64,000 bases of DNA from Odiellus spinosus (Eukaryota > Arthropoda > Arachnida > Opiliones > Phalangiidae): positions 18,546,565 through 18,610,564 of the forward strand of contig OY987228.1 of the NCBI GenBank assembly GCA_963920705.1, in the 5' to 3' direction. The translations under genes were made by a program, and so were the position numbers. Position 1 is the first letter of the stretch. The number at the start of each line of letters is the position of its first letter. Shown piece by piece: positions 10,865 to 22,441 of the stretch. The notes under the pieces are model-generated. The model had not been told where the DNA came from, made no database searches, and worked only from the letters and a program-made list of their open reading frames with translations.

Positions 10865-13800
10865 TCAAAGAGGACATATACTTCCTTCTAGATACGGTAC
10901 GCGCCAAATCTCGTGACTATTAAGAAGACACCGAATTCCGCGAGGAACCAAAGCGAAAGACGCGAGGTTTCGGGTATCCCTATTAAAATCTGGGACAGAA
11001 GGGCGACAGTGGCGCGGCGGGAGTTCTCTTTTCCACTTAAAAAAGAAGGTTCCTCGATGGCGATGCCGCGGGACCCTTCCAGGCGACTGATTTCTCGGTT
11101 TGTTTTCGTCGATAGCAACCTGTCCGATGAACCAGAATGCATTGTCACCACGCGTGAAAATATAGCTCAACATGTCCCCGACTTATTCGGAACAGACAGC
11201 TAAGGTCTTTGACGGGCCCCCGGTAAGCGCCATAGACGCGAAAGACCGCGGGAGGGGAGTGGAACGAATATACTGGGCACCAAGGCACGGCTCGGTAGAG
11301 TCCTTAGAAATTGGTGCGAGGGCTTCTTTTCCCCTTGGAAGAAAACGGAGATAAGATTTAGTTTAAAAAGGGAATATTATTTTCCAGGAAAACCGGGCAT
11401 TCGCCTCATTAGTTTCGGCCAAGGTGGCGACCTTTTGTTTCGTGTATTTCGAGAAAAACGGTTTTAAAAACGCGTGGCATGATAGAAAATGTAGAAATAT
11501 GGCCTACGGATAAGTGGCCTGTTTGCACCGGCGGAAATACTTCGTTGGAAAGAAGCTACTTATATAAAGAGCCCTATTTCCAAAGAATGTTTCTAAAACG
11601 CGTGAGATAAAATGGGTCTTGAATAAAATATCGAAGAATCCTCTCATTACGGATCTATTCAAGTATTGAACCATTGATCGGCAGATTAATGATTGCTATT
11701 GAAAGGGAAATCAAATATATTCCCATCGTGCGAACGCGTCACCTATCAAACCTCCTTCCCTTTTGGAAAATATAGTGGATAATTCTTCCGCGGCTTTAAC
11801 TAGCTAGGCCTTTCCGAATTCAACTGCGCATTGGCGCCAAGACCAGGACAGTTCTCAATCAAATAGGGGCTATATAGTAGTCCTCACCGTCTTCCCCCCC
11901 TCTCTCAACCATCCCCCAACACCGAGTTCACCCCGCGAAACTTCAGCTTCTTCAGTTATTCCTCTAGAGTCTACGTCACGGATGGCGACGACTTGGCGGC
12001 AGCGAGTGGTCTGACCTCCGGTGGCGAACGTCCAAAGCATCGCTCGGCTCTTCTTCCTTCCTTCAGGGTGGTTGATGGGGTGGTGAGGGTTCAGCGGGGT
12101 TAAGAAGGTAGATGAGGAGGACTGGAGGAAAGAGAAGGGGACTATATCGTCCCGCGAAACGCGCGGAGGAAAAAGGAATAGAAAGGGAGATCATGTTGGA
12201 GCGCCTTCCGCGGGGAGTCTCGTCAATTCCCCTACAATCCCATCGTATCCGATCCTCTTCTTCATTTCGAGGCACGAGGTATCATCTCGAAATTCGCCCA
12301 GTATCAGAGGCAGAGCAAACAGTAGGCGCGTGAGCTTATAGGGGATGGGGAGGCTTATTTCGGACGCGACGAGACGCTATCGCGTGTCGTATAAAACGCT
12401 TGATTGACTGTCAGCCAATATTCCCGCCGTTTTTATTTGCATTCGTCCAGAGTTTTACAGTTAGGCAAACCCTCGACCAAAGCTAATACCGTTGAAATAA
12501 ACGCGGCTGCGGGAGATACCGGGAATTTTCTCGAGTGTAATAAAGAAGAAGGAACCGAGATGAGCCGATAATAATACGCTCCCCATCTTCTCTTCGACCC
12601 CCGAGATTCTTTCCCATCGAATCCAATTCGGATTTTTCCTTCAGGTTGACAGGTTGAAGAAGGTTCGACCGGATTCCTCTTCTCCGAGGCTCCGTAATAA
12701 TCAAAAATTAAAATCATAAACTAATTCCTTCAAGAGGAGTTACTCGAGAGGGACTACTTTTTTTCCAATAAGGTTAAACATTGTACGCGAATCCGCCTTG
12801 GCTTTTAGAATTTTGCCAATTACGCTAGATGTAAAACTACGCTCGTTCTCGCTCTTAATGGAATGGGTGGTGATTTCCCTTAAATCGGTCACGTTTTATT
12901 CCAATTTAATGGGTCTTCGTCAAAATTCCAAAAAAGGGAAATTCGCGTAAAATTGTTTACCCCTCGTGAAGTTAAATCAATAGAAAATTGATCTCTCCCA
13001 TCCTTTACCATCATACGATTTATGACGGAGAATGTGTTTAGTTTTAGCGCAATATTACGCGTGTAAGACGAGGGGGAATGAGAAGATCGATACTCTTTTC
13101 GTTGGGGTAAATATTTATGTACCTCCTACGACGTTTTTCCCGGGAATCGTGGTTTGGGCTCTCACCGTTCGTGTCTAACTAAGGTAACTGCCGTAATGAA
13201 GACAATCGTGGGTTTACAGCGTCCGCGATACCCGACTATCGAGGCACCCGAGTCTCGCGCGGGGTGAAAACTTAAACCCAGAGTATCTAGTTAGCCCCGG
13301 AGGGTATCGAGAACACCCTCTTACACCCTACTATCGCGAGCCACTATAGGCGAGGGCGCCAATTATTCGATGGCCGATAGCTCGATCTTGGCAGTCGTGG
13401 CACGGGGCGGAACCCGGCCGCCAGCACCATCTACGGTATACCCCCTCACCTCCCAGCCTAGACGTTGAAGATTTCCGAGAACGGCCCGGAGCTGACGAAA
13501 AGTGGCGCCAGACTCTGTCCCCCTAGTCTTTCCCCCGAAAATTATTCCTGGCGCGTAGTTTCGCGATGCTCCTCTTCTTTTCAAAACGCTAAAAAGAATG
13601 GTCCACCTTTGGGGGTGGCGGAGAAATTATGTCCCAATTCTTTTCCCTCGAAAGAAGAAGAAGAAAAAAAAAAGAAAGCCACGAGAGGGGCTTCGAAATT
13701 CATCGCCGTAGCTCCGGAGAATTGATGAAATGAAAACGTATTGTTTCCGAGGCGCGGTTCGTGACGACGCTATCAGGATAAGCTGACTTCGAGACCGTTT

Positions 13801-14900
13801 TACCGATAAGGATTTTCGGCCCAGGGAAGCTCTGGTTCGAGTCCTGATGGATATACGCGAGGGGAAGTGATCTGTAGTGGGAACTTGACAAGAAACGCGA
13901 TTTTCAGCGCACGATAGCGTCGAAGAATGTATCCAAGAATCTCTAAAAACCTTTTCTAGTTGGAAGAAGATTTGTATAACTTCGTTGCGAAAACTAAACT
14001 GCGCGAATTTAAAATGAAGACTATATACTTGCGAACGAAAACGAGACTGCCATCTAGTAGAGGGGGAGGCAAACCAGAATTGGAATGACTACCTTTCCCC
14101 CGGTAATAGTCTATCCAACCGCGAAATAATTATAGTTTTGAGGATAAAGACGCTAAGGGTACTTATCACGGTGTAGATATCTCGAAGAGAGAGAAGGAAG
14201 CGAATTGAAGAAAAATATGAAAAAACAATAATAATTTTCTGCCAAAAGTCGAGGCGTGAACTGTTTGTTTATTCTCGGTTCTCTCTCTCACCTGCTGTTT
14301 GGCGCTCCGAAGATTGATAGACACGATAAAGGAGATGGAGAGAGAGTGTGTGTGTATTTGAGATTTTCCCAAAAAAAAAAAAGTAACACGTTTCGTTTTA
14401 ATAGGCCAATAAGATCACGAATCTCGCTGAAGAAGAAGAAACTCGAGAAGTTGCGAAGGAAGAAAAACATCTGGGAATTGGAAACTCGCGATTAGGTTTT
14501 TTTTTTTTCGACTATAAAAAAAAAAGATTCGAAGCATACACGAGCGGAGCGTGCAAGGGGGTTCAATATCGGGGTGGCGAGCGAGAAATAATAATCGCCT
14601 AGTCTTAAGTTTTAGACACCTTCCATTTCAACCGCGGGATTCCAGTAGGAAATCAGATTGGGTTGCGGTGGACGCCTTCGCGTCACGTTGGGCCTTCAAC
14701 GCTCTTTTAATATCTCGAGCTTTAGTCCCTGACTCGAATCGTGACGCTATCTATCAGCGTCAAAATTCTGGCCGGAAACCAAATCTCCCCTCTCCATCCC
14801 CCTCTTAAAATCATTTAATATAAATTTCTATCGCCTCGATGGAATCTCGTGCGTAGTAAAAAAGGGTACTTGCACACAATACAATTAACATCAATTTTAA
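10865..14900. other. GC- and CpG-richer tract, possible regulatory or exon-bearing region
   Basis: Composition shifts clearly: CG dinucleotides and purine/pyrimidine tracts are frequent. Overlapping ORFs of 60-102 codons occur on both strands (for example 10913-11203 plus, 10865-11173 minus, 12433-12717 minus, 14551-14808 plus), as expected of random GC-richer DNA. None has a domain I know. Candidate promoter words lie at about 11872 (CTATATAG) and 12390. No splice-linked gene model could be built by eye; an unannotated 5' exon, enhancer cluster or simply a compositional domain are all possible. Confidence 0.4.
12390..12443 (+). promoter_or_regulatory. Weak candidate core promoter with octamer
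   Basis: TATAAAA at 12390-12396 is followed by an initiator-like TCAG at 12411. The spacing, about 23 bp from TATA to the initiator A, is shorter than the usual 28-31. An exact octamer ATTTGCAT (POU-type site) follows at 12436-12443. The surrounding tract is CpG-rich. No coding exon is identified downstream, so this is only a motif-level suggestion. Confidence 0.15.
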
Positions 14901-14959
14901 AATAATTGATCAGCGAGATGTCAATTTCAGGAATAAAAATATATCACAATGAACTTTTG

Positions 14960-15195
14960 ACATATTCATAATCGTTTTAAGCATCACGTGTTCACGCATT
15001 ATCTTTATAAATCGATTTATCGTAGCTTCATCTATCGGTTGTTGAAACCGAATCGGTAAAAAAATGGTTCCGGAAGCAGTTTCGAGAAATCGAATCAAAT
15101 CGATTCGAGAAAAGACGATTTCCCTTTCACACGACTCCAGCGAAACGTTTTGAAACTGTTTAAATAGAGTCTAAGGCCTTGTATGAATGCACTAA
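14960..15195 (+). mobile_element. Family J MITE, copy 2
   Basis: Shares the J core (TATAAATCGATTTATCGTAG, TCGGTTG, AAATGGTTCCGGAAGCAG) and the right end GTATGAATGCA with the copies at 4895 and 49905. The left end is degraded, so the start is approximate. It includes the J-family E-box CACGTG at about 14986. Confidence 0.6.
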
Positions 15196-17160
15196 AAAAT
15201 TACCGTACGTATTTAGCATTGCCAAAGGCAATAAACAGTTAAGTGCATACAGATTTTAAGAAAGTGGTTAATCCCTCGAATTTGGTGGCGAGACTTTCGA
15301 CGCAACTTCAGGGTTCTCATCAACTCTCATCAATTTGATAACTTAACGAATAAAAGGAGATAGTCCCTCCCGATTCCGTCCGTATTTACGAGTATGTTCG
15401 CGCCACGAGATAAAGCGCGGTGCCATTCGTATCAACAACTCGTCAAAATAAAGTTTCTAGGGAAAAATATTTGCGAAAATAAAAGCTTAAGAGCTTTCCT
15501 GGTAATATAGGCTTATACGAGAAGGGTCTTTATCACCTCTTAAAAAGGGCAACGTTTTCATTTCTTTTTACGTTCGCGCTCCCACGAGTCCCACCCACGG
15601 TTATCGTAAAAACGGATCCTCGATAGTCAGCTATTTCACACGCGGTGGCGACAATGTTTTGGTAGTTCTACCACGTTTTTATCTACGCTCTCATTTGTTT
15701 ACGAATACCCGGCGAAGAGATATACTCGTACGTACGTAGACATTCACTACCGAGTTAAGTCGAGGCCATTATACCACGAGCGGAGTATCGCCGTTTTTAT
15801 ACGCGGCGTAAACAAATAAATTATCTTCTAGGCTCCCGACGCGTTACCGCGAGGTTATCGTCTACAAACTAAAACACTTTTCGTGTCGCGCGGTTCGCGA
15901 TAGGGACACTGCCGAGCAATCGTGGAGAAGATAGCGCGACTCGAGCATTTTAAACGATCGCGAAACAACGAACTACTCTTTTTCGCTCGTACGCCTCGTT
16001 CAGATAGCTAGGCTAATGAAAAACATCGAAAAACAGTCGAATAAGAAAACAAGATAGGAACGCGTGTAGAAAATGCAAAAACACCGATATACAAACACCC
16101 CTCCCGCGCCTTATCATAGTATCAGTTCCTATTAACTTATTAAGTTAACAAAGACAAGGATATTCGAGAATTTAGCGTCACTAAGGAGTGGCCCCATCTT
16201 CAAAAACTATCGCGCAGTTTAAAGAAATCGTAATTCAACGTAATCGTAAGTTTCTTGGCTCGCGAAAAGTCAAAAACCACCCACACGTAATACGAAGAAT
16301 TTAAAATTTTCTTCGCCAGATAAAAAGATGGGTGCTTTTCTTCTGACTGGCCAACCTTATCTCACGTTGCGTGAAGAAATATATTCGTATATTTTATATA
16401 TTTTTTTCGCTTATATTTTAGAAGTTTTTGGAAGAATATTTTTTGAAAGGTGGTAGACGTCTATTTGAAAAGAAAAAGATCGAAAGGATGGCGAGTGAGA
16501 AACGGCGGGAAAGACCAGTGGCGCCAAGAAAACTAAAGAAGGCTAGGAGAAACTAGTAGGGGAAGGTTGAGGAGGGTGGGAAAAGGGTCGGTTACTCCTC
16601 CCCCCGCCCGCCGCCACTACGCGTACATAAAGTACACCGTAGTCGAAGGATGGGATGCGGATGACCACCCCGAGTGGATAATGTTCTAGCTGCGTGGCAA
16701 GATCCTCTCTCTTTTCCTCGAGATCGCCTTCTCCTTATCAGCGCTGTCATATCGTAAACAAGCACGAAATGGCCGCGAGAAAGAATGTTCTCCTTTTTAA
16801 AGCCCTTAAAACATCCTTATACAATTTTCAAGTTTCTCGCACTGAGGGATGAAACTATATTTACGTAGTATTATGGAAATATGGCGGATACTAACGCAAT
16901 TCTTATTAAATTATTAAAATTTTAAATTAGAAAATTCATAGTTATCGAAGATCTTACAACTTTGGACTATAACGCTCCCCCTTCTCATCCCATCTTGAGA
17001 CTGGAGGTCACGTGTGTGACGGGTGCGTATTTGGTTAAAACTAAAAACGTAGAATTTGAAATCTTGAGCTTGATTACCCATTTTGTTAAATCTATGGTAC
17101 CAGCTTTTGATGCGAATAAGAGTAGAACTATGGGTCTTTAAACCGATCATCCCCGCCACC
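15196..17160. other. Continuation of CpG-rich tract, no gene seen
   Basis: CG-rich words (CGCG, TCGCGA) persist to about 16.8 kb, with purine-rich blocks at 16490-16600. Only short ORFs are present and nothing is recognisable. Composition returns to AT-rich near 16.8 kb. Confidence 0.4.
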
Positions 17161-17177
17161 AGTTTCTAAAAGTCACT

Positions 17178-17193
17178 CCCCCCCCCCCCCCCC
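17178..17193. repeat. Poly(C) tract, 16 bp
   Basis: Uninterrupted C run, unusual in this AT-rich window; another long G/C run is the G13 at 6902-6914. Confidence 0.9.
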
Positions 17194-19600
17194 AAAGACG
17201 CGTATCTCCATAGCGAAAAGTTGATAGTAATGACCATTTGAAACTCCCAAGAGTAATCTACGAATCGGATTACGACTTTTCCAGCCACGAAACTTTAATT
17301 GCCTGGACTATCTTGTTTAAGTTTCCAATTCGAGCGCGGTTACCAAGAGATTAAGATGACGGGCCACTCGTTTCACTCGTTCGACGTGCTTAGACCAAAA
17401 TTGGTCTGGCGTTAAAAACAAAACAAAACTCCCTATCAACGCCTCAATAGTTTCTCCTAAATTACACCCATAATTCTTCTCGTTCTCGTATATAAATCGA
17501 AAAAAAAAAAAAAAAAACTCCCCGAAAAAAAGAAAGAGGAAATGATTCATTAGTAAATCTGGATACAAAATGTCCGTTATATCGTCGCTAAGGTACCATT
17601 CATTTGCATATTCCGGCTTTGTGTTTTGAAAAACGAGAGTATATATAATGAATCTCTAATAAAGTCGTTAAATTTAAACTCAGCGGGAAAAAATAACGAC
17701 ATCATATTTCATTGACCAGATTAGGTGAAAGTAAAGTTGACATTTGACAATGTTCGGATTATGGTAAAACTTTACTATAAATACAATATAACCTTTTCTA
17801 TCTTTCCACGCTTAATTTATTTCGTAAGTACGTGGGCCTAACCACTCACGGAATCTTCGCAGCTTATATGATTATGGACAACGCAGAATAAATTTGCAAC
17901 CGAATTAAAATATTAAGCGTAATCGTCAGTTACCTGTCATTAGTCGCGACTGAGTGATCTTTGTAAGAAATTATTCTTTCGGCCATTCGTGACCATATAA
18001 GAAGGCAACTTTCGTCCTAACACATTGTATTGACAGATCCATTTATGAAACAGGCAAAGAACCTTTTACAGGGCCGCACCCATTGTAGGTTGAATTTTAG
18101 TCGAAATGGGTAATCTTAGAGGGAGGCATCGGTCGGCGGAGGGGTGAGGGAGGACTCAATGAAGAGAGATACGTGAAGGAGCACCATCTACATTCGTTTT
18201 ATTTCCTCAGGGTTATTATTAAGTAGTATAGCGGAGTGAAGACTCCCCTGAGATATTTTCTCTGTAGAGAATTTTGGAATCTGTCTATAATATCACATGT
18301 ATGGTGCAAAGAAGGAAAAATGATAGGCTGAGATCAGATGTAATTGCCTAAAATCTCTGGCAAAAATCGAAGTCTCAAATATAGTAATATGTTCTAAATA
18401 TAAATTGTTTAATTCCTTCTAAATTTGTATAAAATCTCGGAATCTCAAAAACTTGAACACCAAAGTGGTAAATGTCAACGTAGAGGAAACCCGTAAAACC
18501 ACACGATTCGCATGAAATTGGTCCCACGTTGAAATATAAAGTTATCACTCGGTCGAAGGTCAAAGTTACTATGATACCTTCACGTTTTAACCGTAAAACC
18601 AATTCAGGATGCGCCGTTTTTACGAGACAAAAGTCGTCATTCCTAGATCAACTTTTAATTAAACGTTATCGGCCCCAATCCGCGTTCCAAGGATGGACTA
18701 AGTCTGGAAGTTAAGAATTTCCGTCGGGAGCATTCTACGCATCATAGACTCTATTCTTGGCAAAGGCTTAGACTCGGGACACGTAAACACGGAGTCAGTT
18801 ATGTAATCCCGCGAGACTTTGGAGGGAGATAGAATTTATAAAAAAAAAAATCTTGTAAAAAAGGAGTCGAAAACCGGTTTTTCGACACCTGCCCGCGCTG
18901 GAAGTAATGGCTCTCTCTCGCCTTTCGCGAGATTCTCTTCGCAGATCAAAATTCCAAACACGAACTAAAGAACTTTCTCTATGCTTGAATTGGTGCGGTT
19001 GAACTATCAGAATGATTATGGATCTTTAACTGATATTATGAGCCAATAGCGATGGCTCGTGAGTAAGCAACGCTGAATTGAGAAAGTTAACGGATTTAGT
19101 GACTCCAATTAGGTAACATTAGATGTTGTTTCATTTTACGCCTCCAGGTGTTAAAAGATTTGATTCTCTTTGTATTTAGAAATTATGATATTTTAACGCA
19201 AGCTATTCTAAGATAATAACGCAGATTCTAGTGTACTGTACTATGTTGAGAGGGCAGACTACAAAAGCTGAAGATTTTGTTCGATGGATTCAGATTTCAA
19301 ATCATCGCACTACATTTAACATGAACTCGATTCAGAACTCAATGGACAGTAGAAGATGATTGAATGAATTTAGCTCTTTGAATTATAAAATATGACTTCG
19401 AATGATTCAGAACTACAAGCACTGACTAAGTTGATTTAGTAAATTTAGCTATTTTCAGTAACAAAATATGAATTCTCAATTGAGTGATTGAAGGATTCCG
19501 TACTAAATGCACAGTTTTATAATCACGATAAAACTAATATCCCCACAACAAAAAACACAAACATGGAATTTATAAAACACTCACCAGTTTGAAGGTCTGC
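17194..19600. other. AT-rich DNA, no gene seen
   Basis: Short ORFs only. It includes an A-run inside a minus-strand ORF at 17317-17568. No dispersed repeat was recognised in this stretch. Confidence 0.5.
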
Positions 19601-19609
19601 GATGAATGC

Positions 19610-19885
19610 TGTTTGAGTTTATAATATCCAAAATAACGCCCGTTAATATGTCAGGAATGTTCACACTTCACGCGATTCGGAAAAAAAATACACGCGCACA
19701 ACGCGAAAAGTTCACAATCGTGAATCAACACACTCGTTAAGCCTTTTAAGGCAGTAGAGCTCGTTGGTAACCTTTGTCCTACTACAGATCAGTGTATAGG
19801 GTTGAATATTTTACGCAGATTGTCTTTCAGGCGCGTTTCAGCTTGCTTCATCAGCGTCGGCCACTCGCGGGCTTTTTCACGTCGA
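19610..19885 (-). repeat. Possible Penelope-like or LTR-type element end
   Basis: The minus strand reads GCTGATGAAGCAAGCTGAAA followed by CGCG at about 19832-19856. This resembles the GATGAAG...GAAACGCG signature common at termini of Penelope-like retroelements. A TATA-like GTGTATAGG lies at about 19793-19801, and CG-rich words are denser here than in the flanks. There is no second copy in the window and no reverse transcriptase, so this would be a solo or truncated end. The assignment rests on motif memory only. Confidence 0.25.
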
Positions 19886-20018
19886 TACTGGATGAGTCAA
19901 TTATTTCATTGTTCGTTTACCTAAGAAAAATTTAAAATAATTAATGCCTTTTTAAAATATTTAAAAAATCCAATTTTACATTTTGTAAAGCTTAAAATAG
20001 CGGTATTTCTTGTAATAC

Positions 20019-20355
20019 CAGAAGCCGATGAAACCCTCCTTTGAAGTCTACTACTCTAATGGTCCATATAGCGCTCCTCTCTGTATGGGTAAAATTCACA
20101 ATTTTACGAGATCGGAGGGGTCCTACTTCATACCCCCTGTCTACGCAAAATTGGAAATTCTCTCTCCACAAACGACGACGTTTTTTTTTGACGAACTCCA
20201 AGGCTGCTAGAGATATTCGCTCGACGAACTCCCGCTCCGAAAATATCTACCGTTAGGAGGCGTACGAATCGCGCTTTTTGAAACTAACCCATACAGAGAG
20301 GGGTAGACAAGACCAGGGAATAATAGACTTCAAAGGAGGGTTTCATCGGCTTCTG
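20019..20355 (+). mobile_element. Family A MITE, copy A2
   Basis: 337 bp, same orientation as A1, with the full CAGAAG...CTTCTG ends. Exact 7-bp duplication GTAATAC (20012-20018, 20356-20362). It is somewhat more diverged than the others: an AT-richer inner part, and a T-run in the region corresponding to TTTTTTGGACG. Non-coding. Confidence 0.93.
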
Positions 20356-20460
20356 GTAATACGAATACAAATAATTGTTTTTCTCGGATAATTAAAGTAT
20401 TAAATTGTAATTTCGAGATTAGCGTCCACGTGATTAGTCCTAGATAAAACCTAATCTAAT

Positions 20461-20716
20461 CATGGGCCAAGAAACGATAAATCCAGGACATGACTCTACC
20501 GTCTATTAAAAGAAACAGGCTACGTCATCACCGTACCGTGATGACGCGTTTTTTTGGGGTCAAGTTTGTACAGTCAAAGCTATGGCGTTTTGGGAGCAAA
20601 GTGACGTCATATGACGTCACAAGCTGTACGAAGGCTGTTTGTTTTGGCCGACCGAGAATTTTATTCCCTCAAACAGGGAAGACTCACGTCCTGGATTTAT
20701 CGTTTCTTGGCCCATG
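20461..20716. mobile_element. Family E MITE (7-bp duplication)
   Basis: 256 bp with inverted ends CATGGGCCAAGAAACGATAA and its inverse, about 32 bp with one mismatch. Flanked by an exact 7-bp duplication ATCTAAT (20454-20460, 20717-20723). The interior holds two secondary palindromes: an imperfect one near 20523-20546 (CATCACCGTACCGTGATG) and a perfect 20-bp palindrome at 20601-20620. Single copy in this window. A 75-codon ORF spanning it is incidental. Confidence 0.85.
20601..20620. promoter_or_regulatory. Perfect palindrome with two CRE words
   Basis: GTGACGTCATATGACGTCAC is its own reverse complement and contains the full CRE octamer TGACGTCA twice. It could bind CREB/ATF-type bZIP factors. 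It sits inside the E family MITE, so it would be spread by transposition; function is inferred from the motif only. Confidence 0.5.
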
Positions 20717-20723
20717 ATCTAAT

Positions 20724-21421
20724 TAACCTATATTAAGGAAGCGTTAAGCCTTGTCTTATAAAATAAAACAAATGTTCAAAGTTCAATGCCGGCACCCGAG
20801 GTAGGCTGAGTAGGCTATAGCCTACGTGTAAATATCTAAGGGACCTTGAAAACAAACTAAACCCTTTCAAAATTGGCAAAAACTCAGCTCCGACGAAAAT
20901 GAGGGCCTCTAAAAATTATCAGCCTACGTGTAAAAAATCCTGGTGTTGTAACCAAGAGGAGGTACATAGTGCAAAATTGGTTCGCTTACTCACTGGGATA
21001 TTGTTATTCGCTCACGAAAGCATTATCACGCGTATAAACTTCGTTCTTCAATCAAAAACCAACAAGGGCCGTTTAAGAGAAAGGGCGGGCGGAATATTAC
21101 GCGATTGTGTCTATAAGGCGCTGAGGATGAGTTCACACTTCGTTTTTTTTTTTTTTTTTTTTTTTTTTTCCGGTATCTCTATACTTAATCTGAAAGAACG
21201 GGGTGGCTTAAAGTTTCCAGCTCATCCGACTCAACGACGGAAACAATTCCACGGCCCTAAACCTTCTAATATTCGTCCGGGCCAAAGCGTATCCTTATTT
21301 TTTTCTTACCAAATTGACATTGATTGATTATCTTTTGGCGATAGCAATTAGGGACTAAAGGAAAATTTAGAAAAATGGCTTCGGTAATTGGAGGATTTCG
21401 CTTAAATATAAATATATAATA
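20724..21421. other. No gene seen; contains a T27 run
   Basis: A 142-codon plus-strand ORF (20899-21327) crosses a run of 27 T (21143-21169), which gives it a poly-Phe block. I recognise no domain and regard it as chance. Confidence 0.5.
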
Positions 21422-21795
21422 CAGGGTGACCAGGGAAAAACATTTTATAGGAAAAATAGGAAATTTAAAGGCGAATTATAGGAGAAAATAGGAATGAAAT
21501 TTTAAAATTATAGGAAATATAGGATAAATAACAGCGCATTTATAGGAAAAAATATGATATCTTTTAATACGCCGTTGATTTAACATTTTTACCACATATT
21601 TATCGTTTTTTGATTTTCTTTAAAATCTTAATCTCTTATGTTTTTGACTCGATGCCTTTGGTGGGAATTTTTAATTTTTGATAAATTTTAAATTATACTT
21701 ATTTGAATAACCTGATAACCGAAAAAGTGAAAAAATAGGAATATATAAGAGAAAACCTTCAATTATAGGAAAAGATTTGAAGTCTGGTCACCCTG
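21422..21795. mobile_element. TA-flanked MITE, mariner/Tc1-like (Q1)
   Basis: Ends CAGGGTGACCAG and CTGGTCACCCTG are exact inverses, and TA flanks both sides (21420-21421, 21796-21797), as for IS630/Tc1/mariner insertions. The interior is filled with words such as TATAGGAAAAA and AATAGGAA, and is non-coding. A degraded right half occurs at 23370-23535, and relatives of the internal repeats lie in the element at 3556-3962. Confidence 0.8.
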
Positions 21796-22055
21796 TAATT
21801 GTACCCTAATTATAATTATATTAGATAGTTTTACCAATATTAAAATAATTGTATCATAATTACTACTATATATATTGAAATATTAAATTTAAATTAATTA
21901 TTAATATAGTAGTAGATATTGATACATTAAAATAGTTATATTATTAAAAATAAATAGGCCCATAGGGAATATCCAACATCCTGCATTTGCCTGTATTAAT
22001 TGGAATACGGGAAACAACATGGTCTGTCAACTCCCTATATATTTATTTAATAACT

Positions 22056-22441
22056 AAAATTTATCATTTAAAAACTAAAATTTATCATTTAAAAACTAAA
22101 ATTTATCATTTAAAAACTAAAATTTATCATTTAAAAACTAAAATTTATCATTTAAAAACTAAAATTTATCATTTAAAAACTAAAATTTATCATTTAAAAA
22201 CTAAAATTTATCATTTAAAAACTAAAATTTATCATTTAAAAACTAAAATTTATCATTTAAAAACTAAAATTTATCATTTAAAAACTAAAATTTATCATTT
22301 AAAAACTAAAATTTATCATTTAAAAACTAAAATTTTTCATTTAAAAACTATAATTTATCATTTAAAAACTATAATTTATCATATAAAAACTAAAATTTAT
22401 CATATAAAAACTAAAATTTATCATATAAAAACTAAAATTAT
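22056..22441. repeat. 21-bp minisatellite, about 18 units
   Basis: Head-to-tail unit AAAATTTATCATTTAAAAACT. The first 13 or so units are essentially identical; the last five drift (TTTTCATTT, TATAATTT, ATATAAAA variants), a normal edge effect of unequal exchange. Because 21 is a multiple of three, one frame stays open for 153 codons and reads as a repeated KIYHLKT heptad. No start context, splice signal or homology supports translation. Confidence 0.97.

Noticed and set aside
10913-11203. 96-codon plus-strand ORF overlapping 87- and 102-codon minus-strand ORFs, as a gene
   Set aside because: Three frames are open at once over the same GC-richer DNA, the signature of composition and not coding.
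13770-13860. tRNA-like B-box word GGTTCGAGTCC
   Set aside because: The T stem has a mismatch, no A-box lies at the right distance and no acceptor stem can be paired.
19832-19880. Hammerhead ribozyme core (CTGATGA ... GAAAC) on the minus strand
   Set aside because: Stem II would be only 2-3 bp without the usual G-C closing pair, and no stem I complement is present around the putative cleavage site.
20899-21327. 142-codon ORF with a poly-Phe segment, possible membrane protein
   Set aside because: The hydrophobic segment is simply a run of 27 T; the flanking parts have no recognisable feature.
22056-22441. CRISPR-like array
   Set aside because: Units are contiguous with no unique spacers, in an evidently eukaryotic window; it is a minisatellite.
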